A stretch of DNA of 8,644 bases from Desulfobacterales bacterium. GTDB taxonomy: Bacteria > Desulfobacterota > Desulfobacteria > Desulfobacterales > JAUCGF01. Positions 1-4,675 of this stretch are shown here, piece by piece; position 1 is the first letter of the stretch, and the number at the start of each line of letters is the position of its first letter. A program made the position numbers and the translations under genes. The stretch covers positions 1 through 8,644 of the forward strand of contig JAOZRC010000199.1 of NCBI GenBank assembly GCA_029940345.1, read 5' to 3'. The notes under the pieces are model-generated. The model saw only the letters and a list, made by a program, of their open reading frames with translations. It made no database searches and was not told the origin of the DNA.

Positions 1-282
1 CAGATCGAATCATTTCTGCTTGATTTTGATGAAGTCGAACCCCAGTATGTTTTGGTCGTACGCAAAAAAGGATATCTGGACCATCTGACCGTGCGGGTTG
101 AAGCCAAACCGGAAATTTATGCGGCCGGCCCTGACAAAGAAGCTGAGATTGAGGCCAAAATCGCCAAGCATATCAGGGGAATGCTGGGGATTAATATTCG
201 GATTCGATTGGTGGAGCCGAAACTGATCGAACGCAGTGAAGGCAAAGCCAAGCGGATTATTGATAAACGGCCTAAAGTGTAA
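1..282 (+). CDS. paaK: Phenylacetate-CoA ligase (PaaK-type), C-terminal part; 5' end outside the window
   Basis: Only the last 93 codons are present, in frame 1 from the first base and ending at TAA 280-282. PaaK-type enzymes are cytosolic AMP-forming ligases that convert an aryl acid, typically phenylacetate, to its CoA thioester. The visible part is the C-terminal lid domain. It has the glycine-rich stretch IRGMLGIN and the family-typical ending LVEP...RSEGKAKRIIDKR (residues about 74-91 of the fragment), where the lysine of SEGKAK lies in the position of the lid lysine of adenylate-forming enzymes. A full PaaK has about 430 residues, so most of the gene is upstream. A TTG at 52 opens the same frame but is internal to the domain, not a start. 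The HicB-like gene begins 15 nt after the stop. Family assignment is good. The true substrate is uncertain, because anaerobes carry many PaaK paralogues acting on various aryl and indolyl acids. Confidence 0.85.
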   Translation, partial: QIESFLLDFDEVEPQYVLVVRKKGYLDHLTVRVEAKPEIYAAGPDKEAEIEAKIAKHIRGMLGINIRIRLVEPKLIERSEGKAKRIIDKRPKV

Positions 283-297
283 ATTGGAAACAGTTCA

Positions 298-492
298 ATG
301 AAACTAAGCGTAATTATAAACAAAGGTGAAGATGGCTATTTTGCAGCGCGTTGTCCATCTTTGAAAAGTTGTTGGTCCCAAGGAAAAACCAAAGAGGAAG
401 CACTCCGAAACATTCAAGAAGCCATTGAATTATATTTGGAGCCTGAGTTAGATAATTTTATTGAAGATGAGAACTATGCAACAACGGCCTAA
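298..492 (+). CDS. HicB-like (UPF0150) small protein, apparently without a HicA partner
   Basis: This 64-residue protein has the HicB N-terminal fold signature. A beta strand (KLSVIINK) leads to GYFAARCPSL, a further strand around SCWSQGKT, and a helix EEALRNIQEAIELYLE that ends at residue 48, followed by an acidic tail. HicB proteins are antitoxins that block the HicA mRNA interferase, and full-length members add a C-terminal helix-turn-helix or ribbon-helix-helix domain for autoregulation. That domain is absent here. No HicA-like gene (about 60-80 codons with a catalytic histidine) fits in the 15 nt upstream or the 66 nt downstream. The protein is therefore either a solitary HicB-domain protein, which is common in bacteria, or the remnant of a toxin-antitoxin pair. 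The ribosome-binding site is weak (GGAAA about 7 nt before the ATG). Base composition is more AT-rich than that of the flanking metabolic genes. The family call is firm; the function is unknown. Confidence 0.8.
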   Translation: MKLSVIINKGEDGYFAARCPSLKSCWSQGKTKEEALRNIQEAIELYLEPELDNFIEDENYATTA

Positions 493-558
493 AATATAGT
501 CGCAACATTTAATCTTCATTTTCCAATAATTCAAAACAATCCCAAAGGGGAGGAAAAA

Positions 559-1506
559 ATGAAAACAAACCCTAACTTTAATCCCCGGAAATTCGCTGTC
601 ATCGGCGCAGGGCCGGTGGGCTGCATCGTTTCGGCCTTTCTTGCTAAAGGCGGCTATGACGTTACGCTTTGTGATGTTATACCTGAATTACTGGCTCCGG
701 CAACTAAGCCCGGCATTATCATAGAAGGGGCTGAAAACCTTCAAGAAACCGTTACCCGGACCTGCCTGAGTGTTGACGATCTGGCGGACATTGAGCCGGA
801 TGTCATCTTTATCACGGTCAAAGCCAATGTCCTGCCGTTGATCTCTTCTGCCATCGAACCTTTTTACAAAGACGGCATGTATGTAATCAGTTGGCAAAAC
901 GGCATCGACACCGAGCTGGAAATTGCCAAGGTTCTTGGGAAAATGCCGGTGATGCGGGCTGTGGTCAACTACGGCTGCGGTCTTTTAGGGCCGGCCCATG
1001 TTACCATGCCGTTTCATCATCCGCCGCACTTTTTACAGGAAATAGCGCCCGAATCCGCCGATGCGGCTATTACGATTGCAGACATACTCACCAAATGCGG
1101 CCTCAACACCGAACACACCGATCAGATCAATACGATGGTGTGGCGTAAAGGCATTTTAAACGCCTGTATGAACCCGGTTTGCGCCGTCACTGGTATGACC
1201 ATGTCGCAGGTGATGAATGATCCCATTGTATTTCAAATTGTGGATGCACTGGTGAAAGAATGCGTCAAAGTCGCGCGCGCCAACGAAATTTCGCTGGGAT
1301 GGAATTTTTATCCGTATGCCATCGAATACATGGGCAATGCGGGTAATCACAAGCCCTCTATGCTGATGGATATTGAAAACAAACGTCGCACCGAGGTGGA
1401 TTACATCAACGGCAAGTTTGTTGAATACGGCAAACAGGCAGGTATCGAAACGCCTTATAATACGGCGATCAGAATTCTGGTGAAAGGATTGGAATCGCAG
1501 TTGTAA
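559..1506 (+). CDS. ApbA/PanE-family NAD(P)H-dependent 2-oxoacid reductase (2-dehydropantoate 2-reductase-like)
   Basis: A 315-residue protein, the normal length for the ketopantoate reductase family of soluble enzymes that reduce a 2-oxoacid to a 2-hydroxyacid with NAD(P)H. The N-terminal Rossmann fold shows the dinucleotide motif GAGPVG at residues 16-21, with an acidic residue (D39) at the end of strand 2. The second half carries the family hallmark VWRKGILNACMNP, whose K197 matches the catalytic lysine of PanE. It also has the C-terminal substrate-side motif HKPSMLMDI followed by TEVDYING (E279) and GIETPYN. The start is set by a strong GGGGAGG at 547-553. The gene lies 66 nt after the HicB-like gene and is separated from the activator gene by a repeat element, so it may be its own transcription unit. 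True PanE makes pantoate for CoA. Family members also act as D-2-hydroxyacid dehydrogenases, and in this catabolic setting a non-pantothenate substrate is plausible. That last point is inference. Confidence 0.85.
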   Translation: MKTNPNFNPRKFAVIGAGPVGCIVSAFLAKGGYDVTLCDVIPELLAPATKPGIIIEGAENLQETVTRTCLSVDDLADIEPDVIFITVKANVLPLISSAIEPFYKDGMYVISWQNGIDTELEIAKVLGKMPVMRAVVNYGCGLLGPAHVTMPFHHPPHFLQEIAPESADAAITIADILTKCGLNTEHTDQINTMVWRKGILNACMNPVCAVTGMTMSQVMNDPIVFQIVDALVKECVKVARANEISLGWNFYPYAIEYMGNAGNHKPSMLMDIENKRRTEVDYINGKFVEYGKQAGIETPYNTAIRILVKGLESQL

Positions 1507-1533
1507 TGAAGTAATCGCTACCCGATATTGAAA

Positions 1534-1778
1534 CCACGAATTACACGAATCACACGAAAATTTCGGCATCTTTCATTCGCCAGTTTACACTTTGTCCCGT
1601 TAGGGACATAATATCTATAGAAAAAAACCTGCCAATTTGGCAAGTCCCGTAGGACCAAATAGAAAAAGTGTAAACTACATTCAGGCTATTATAAAGGGTT
1701 CCAAAATTTATTTCAAATAGTTCGTGGTTCATGCTTTTATAGTTTCTTTTTTTTTCGTATAATTCGTGTTATTCGTGG
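1534..1778. mobile_element. 245-bp MITE-like element with 27-bp imperfect terminal inverted repeats
   Basis: Positions 1534-1560 and the reverse complement of 1752-1778 match at 24 of 27 bases. Each arm is built from three 9-base units of the form [c/a]yACGAAWn (for example CCACGAATT, ACACGAATC, ACACGAAAA), so the termini are themselves tandem repeats. A further TTCGTGG copy lies at 1721-1727. No transposase is encoded, so the element would be non-autonomous or a relic. I recall CCACGAATTACACGAA-type repeats as common intergenic elements in several anaerobe genomes, but that is memory, not a search. The flanking bases show no clear target duplication. Confidence 0.6.
1582..1676. repeat. Nested palindromic repeat unit with 12-bp perfect inverted repeat and internal small hairpins
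   Basis: AGTTTACACTTT at 1582-1593 is perfectly inverted at 1665-1676. Between the arms are three short self-complementary units: GTCCC/GGGAC at 1594-1607 (loop GTTA), GCCAA/TTGGC at 1631-1641, and GTCC/GGAC at 1644-1655 (loop CGTA). The two GTCCCGT...GGAC units are near-duplicates. The block sits wholly inside the larger inverted-repeat element, which suggests either one compound element or insertion of one element into another. It contains no open reading frame of note. Confidence 0.55.
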
Positions 1779-1840
1779 TCAGTTAATGGTGTCAGGTTGC
1801 GGCCACAGCCAGCATTAATTCTCAAACGGAGTAATCAAAT

Positions 1841-2620
1841 ATGAGTTCAACCCCGATTTATGTAGGTGTCGATGTCGGCGCCTCCCGCACAAAAGCGGCT
1901 GTTTTAGATGCCGACAAACGTTTGATCGGCTATGCAGTGCGCAAATCCGGCACTGATTTTAACGCCACTGCGGAGAATTGTCTTAATGCCGCCCTGCAAA
2001 TGGCTGACGTTTCTGCGGATCGTATAAAAAATGCGTTTTCCACCGGCTATGGCCGCAAAAATGTGGGCATAGCCTCGGATATGCGCACCGAAATCGGCTG
2101 TCACGCCAAAGGATGTTTTCATTATTTCCCCCAAGCGATCTCTATCATCGATATCGGCGGTCAAGATAATAAAATCATCAAGTTAGATGAAAACGGCCGG
2201 CGTTTGAATTTTAAAATGAATCGTAAATGCGCAGCTGGCACAGGCGCTTTCCTGGAAGAGATGGCTTCACGGCTGGACATCGCGATTGAGAAAATGGACA
2301 ATCTGGCGCGTCAATCCCAAGAGATGGTAAAACTCGGAAGTTACTGCACCGTTTTCTCGGGTACGGAAGTGCTGCAATATATCCGCAGCGGTATAAAGGT
2401 GGCCGATATTATCAAAGGCTTGTTTTTCTCCGTGATCAAAAGAGTGATGGAGATGGATTCACTCACAGATACGGTCGTGATGACTGGAGGCGTTGTCGCC
2501 CATAATCCCTATTTGGTTACGATGACAGAAGAAATCATAGGCCGCAAAATTTTAGTGGCCGAACATCCGCAATTGACCGGTGCTATCGGGGCGGCGCTTT
2601 TTGCGATGGAAAATAACTAG
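1841..2620 (+). CDS. Activator ATPase of the BcrA/BcrD/BadFG/HgdC family ([4Fe-4S] electron-transfer ATPase)
   Basis: This 259-residue ASKHA-fold ATPase couples ATP hydrolysis to one-electron transfer from ferredoxin to benzoyl-CoA reductase or 2-hydroxyacyl-CoA dehydratase. Visible motifs are phosphate-1 DVGASRTKA (D11-), phosphate-2 DIGGQDNK (104-111) and the adenosine motif TGGVVAHN (215-222). The helix-cluster-helix signature is present with its two cysteines: C130 in KCAAGTGAFLE and C169 in YCTVFSGTEV. In the active dimer, two cysteines from each subunit hold one shared [4Fe-4S] cluster. The length matches the compact homodimeric HgdC type (about 260) rather than the longer BcrA-type subunit. 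Only one activator gene is present, so a homodimer is the simplest reading, whereas class I benzoyl-CoA reductases use two different ones. The start has ACGGAG at 1826-1831. The vsr gene follows after 15 nt and the catalytic subunit after that, consistent with a shared transcript. Confidence 0.9.
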   Translation: MSSTPIYVGVDVGASRTKAAVLDADKRLIGYAVRKSGTDFNATAENCLNAALQMADVSADRIKNAFSTGYGRKNVGIASDMRTEIGCHAKGCFHYFPQAISIIDIGGQDNKIIKLDENGRRLNFKMNRKCAAGTGAFLEEMASRLDIAIEKMDNLARQSQEMVKLGSYCTVFSGTEVLQYIRSGIKVADIIKGLFFSVIKRVMEMDSLTDTVVMTGGVVAHNPYLVTMTEEIIGRKILVAEHPQLTGAIGAALFAMENN

Positions 2621-2635
2621 AAGAATCTTTAGTCC

Positions 2636-3343
2636 ATGAATGATGTTCTGACCCCCGCACAGCGAAGCCACTGCATGGCGCAAGTGAAAGGATCAAACAC
2701 CAAACCGGAAATAATTCTGAGAAAGGCATTATGGAAAAAAGGGTTTCGCTATCGCTTGCACCCCGATCTTCCCGGACGGCCTGATTTTGTTTTTGTCAAA
2801 CAGCGTGTGGCAATTTTCGTTGATGGCTGTTTCTGGCATGGCTGCCCGATGCATTATTCGGCTCCGCATACACGAGAGCAGTACTGGAAAGAGAAATTGA
2901 AGAAAAATGTGCTAAGAGATTTGGCGGTTGATGACGAATTGGCAGCCAATCAGTGGCGCGTGCAACGGGTTTGGCAACACGACCTTAAAAATTTGGATAA
3001 CGTTGTAATCAAATTGGTTCAAATTCTGAATCAGAATGATAAAATATACTATCCTGAAATATCAGACAATCTTCAGGTTGCGGAACCGCTTGCGCATTAT
3101 GGCAGCGCAAATAATCTGGCTAACAGTCTGAATCAATGGTGGATATGTGAGTGTGGAAGTTCGGATGTGCGTGTTTTGTCGGTGAATAAACCGGGGTCTC
3201 TTAGGCCCAATGCTAAAAAAAGACCTGACTCGGCAGAATTGATTTGTTGCAGTTGTCGGCTGAAACGGGCAATTTCTGTAGAATTAGGTTACAGTATAAA
3301 TCAAAAAAGGAGAAAAAATATATGCCTGAAGAAAAAAAAGTAG
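2636..3343 (+). CDS. vsr: Very short patch repair (Vsr) endonuclease with a C-terminal zinc-ribbon-like extension
   Basis: A 235-residue protein. Residues 1-135 are a Vsr domain, which nicks DNA 5' to the T of T:G mismatches arising from 5-methylcytosine deamination. Key features are a basic N-terminal stretch (SHCMAQVKGSNTKPE), PGRPDF (46-51, catalytic D50), the metal/zinc loop FVDGCFWHGCPMH (C65, H68, C70, H73), TREQYWKEKLKKNVLRD, and WRVQRVWQHDL. A histidine, H115, replaces the E. coli zinc-ligand cysteine, as I recall in many homologues. Stand-alone Vsr is about 140-160 residues. The extra 100 residues include CEC (171-173) and CCSC (204-207), resembling a zinc ribbon, then a lysine-rich end. 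Vsr genes usually accompany a cytosine-5 methyltransferase; none is present here. The gene sits 15 nt after the activator with no strong ribosome-binding site. Its last 22 nt overlap the catalytic-subunit gene and include that gene's ATG. Its placement in a metabolic operon suggests insertion. Confidence 0.88.
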   Translation: MNDVLTPAQRSHCMAQVKGSNTKPEIILRKALWKKGFRYRLHPDLPGRPDFVFVKQRVAIFVDGCFWHGCPMHYSAPHTREQYWKEKLKKNVLRDLAVDDELAANQWRVQRVWQHDLKNLDNVVIKLVQILNQNDKIYYPEISDNLQVAEPLAHYGSANNLANSLNQWWICECGSSDVRVLSVNKPGSLRPNAKKRPDSAELICCSCRLKRAISVELGYSINQKRRKNICLKKKK

Positions 3344-4569
3344 TCCGAAAAGTGATAAAGGCTGCCAGAGATGGCAACAAATTCATGGCTGATTATTATT
3401 ATGAGCTTGATAACGCTGCCAAAACCGGCGAACGCAAAGTTGCCTGGTGCACCAGCGTCGGCCCTGCCGAAATATTAAGAGCCATGGGTTTTCTGGTTTA
3501 TTTTCCGGAAACCCATTCCGCCATGTTAGGCGCCACCCGTATGGCCACCGATTTGATTCCTTACGCCAACGCGCTAGGCTATTCACCAGAGATTTGTTCT
3601 TATTTGACCGCTGATATCGGCGCGTATGTGCAGGGTGTGTCGCCTCTGGCCAAAGCGTTTAAAGGCATTCAAGGCCCACCCAAACCGGATGTACTCGTGT
3701 TCAACACCAACCAATGCCGTGATGTACAGGATTGGTTCGCTTTTTATGCCAAAGAATATGATGCCCCGCTGGTCGGTATACACACGTATGTCGGCGTCAA
3801 GGACGTTACTGAAAATCTGATGCCATCCATTAAAAAACAGTTGGAAGATATGGTCGAGCCATTGGAAAAAGTGATCGGTAAACCGCTGGATATGGATGAA
3901 TTCAAAAAAGTGGTGGGCCTTTCACGTGAATGCTCCGACCTTTGGAAAAAAGTGCTCGACACGGCATCCGCAAAACCCTCGCCGCTGACTTTCTTTGATG
4001 GCACGACCTTGATGGGGCCGGCTGTCGTCGGTCGCGGCACCCAGGCAACCAACGATTTTTATAAAATTTTACTTGCCGAATTGGAAGAAAGAGTGCAAAA
4101 TGGCGAAGGTGCGGTGGAGAATGAAAAATTCAGGATTTATTGGGACGGTATGCCGGTGTGGGGCCGTCTCAGCGCCCATTCCAAGTTGTTTGCCAGCCAC
4201 CAAACCAATGTTTTGGCGTCCACCTATTGTAACAGTTGGATATTTACACCGTTAGATGCGGAAGACCCTTTCACCAGCATGGCGCGTGCTTATACAGAGC
4301 TGTTTATTGTGCGCTCGGATGATTTCAAAGAGGAATATATTAATAAGATGCTTGATTTTTTTGGCGTGGACGGTATCATTTACCATGACGCCCGCACCTG
4401 TCCCGCCAATTCAAACTGTCGTTACGGTATGCCCCAGCGACTTAGCAAAAAAACGGGTGTGCCACATCTGAATATCGACGGTGATTTGAATGATCTCAGA
4501 TGCTTGTCTGACGAACAGACCAAAACCAATGTGGAAGCCTTTATCGAACAACTGGAAGAAAATAAATAA
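3322..4569 (+). CDS. bcrB: Benzoyl-CoA reductase subunit B-like protein (BcrB/BzdO; 2-hydroxyacyl-CoA dehydratase family)
   Basis: A 415-residue [4Fe-4S] subunit of the HGD-D family, which accepts activated electrons from the ATPase and performs radical reduction or dehydration of a CoA thioester. BcrB/BzdO-like segments, judged from memory, are KVAWCTSVGPAEILRAMGF (39-57), MLGATRMATDLIP (68-80), NTNQCRDVQDWFAFYA (128-143), FDGTTLMGPAVV (225-236), YWDGMPVWGRL (273-283), ASTYCNSW (299-306) and DGDLNDLRC (386-394). Likely cluster ligands by position are C92 (EICSYL), C132 and C360 (ARTCPANSN); C43, C303, C366 and C394 are additional cysteines. The start is ATG 3322, with AAGGAG at 3307-3312. 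The frame is open upstream to 3244, but that stretch lies inside vsr and lacks a ribosome site. No BcrC/BzdN-type partner is in the window. Alternative: one subunit of an atypical 2-hydroxyacyl-CoA dehydratase. The family is certain; the substrate is not. Confidence 0.87.
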   Translation: MPEEKKVVRKVIKAARDGNKFMADYYYELDNAAKTGERKVAWCTSVGPAEILRAMGFLVYFPETHSAMLGATRMATDLIPYANALGYSPEICSYLTADIGAYVQGVSPLAKAFKGIQGPPKPDVLVFNTNQCRDVQDWFAFYAKEYDAPLVGIHTYVGVKDVTENLMPSIKKQLEDMVEPLEKVIGKPLDMDEFKKVVGLSRECSDLWKKVLDTASAKPSPLTFFDGTTLMGPAVVGRGTQATNDFYKILLAELEERVQNGEGAVENEKFRIYWDGMPVWGRLSAHSKLFASHQTNVLASTYCNSWIFTPLDAEDPFTSMARAYTELFIVRSDDFKEEYINKMLDFFGVDGIIYHDARTCPANSNCRYGMPQRLSKKTGVPHLNIDGDLNDLRCLSDEQTKTNVEAFIEQLEENK

Positions 4570-4589
4570 TAGCCTGCTACCCAATTTGG

Positions 4590-4642
4590 AATGTTGAATT
4601 CAGAATTCGGAAAATACGGAATGGGGGATGTTGAATTCCGAA
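4590..4642. repeat. Imperfect direct repeat in the spacer before the acyl-CoA synthetase gene
   Basis: In the 106-nt spacer, AATGTTGAATTCAGAA (4590-4605) recurs as GATGTTGAATTCCGAA (4627-4642), matching at 14 of 16 bases and sharing an 11-base identical core. GAATTC occurs at 4596-4601, 4603-4608 and within the second copy. CGGAAT (4617-4622) and ATTCCG (4635-4640) can pair around a 12-nt loop. No T-run follows, so it is not a convincing intrinsic terminator. It may be an RNA processing or stability element, or a degenerate intergenic repeat. Confidence 0.4.
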
Positions 4643-4675
4643 CTCTGCATTCCGGTCAATAAGGAGAAATCAATC

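Larger units (their letters stand above)
1507..1840. other. 334-nt intergenic region, mostly a MITE-like element plus leader of the activator gene
   Basis: No credible coding sequence or RNA gene is seen on either strand. Positions 1534-1778 are an inverted-repeat element described separately. The remaining 62 nt (1779-1840) form the leader of the activator gene, with a Shine-Dalgarno sequence ACGGAG at 1826-1831. A run of nine T at 1747-1755 has no stable hairpin directly before it, so I do not call a terminator. Confidence 0.7.

Noticed and set aside
1156..1569. Minus-strand reading frame of 137 codons opposite the PanE-like gene
   Set aside because: It lies antisense to a well-supported gene, resembles no family I know, and runs into repeat DNA; it is a shadow frame.
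1747..1755. T-run as an intrinsic terminator after the PanE-like gene
   Set aside because: No stable GC-rich hairpin sits directly upstream of the nine T; the nearby stem-forming units end at 1676.
1787..1800. Possible sigma-54 (-24/-12) promoter, TGGTGT...TTGC, upstream of the activator gene
   Set aside because: The GG and GC pairs are 9 nt apart instead of the required 10, and the -24 part matches poorly.
3244..3321. In-frame upstream extension of the BcrB-like gene
   Set aside because: It lies within vsr, starts without a ribosome site, and gives residues unlike the BcrB family, whereas ATG 3322 has AAGGAG at a suitable distance.
4628..4675. Upstream ATG of the ADP-forming synthetase
   Set aside because: No ribosome site, and the added 16 residues come from repeat sequence; ATG 4676 has AAGGAGA and begins just before the conserved FRPKSAAVIGAS.
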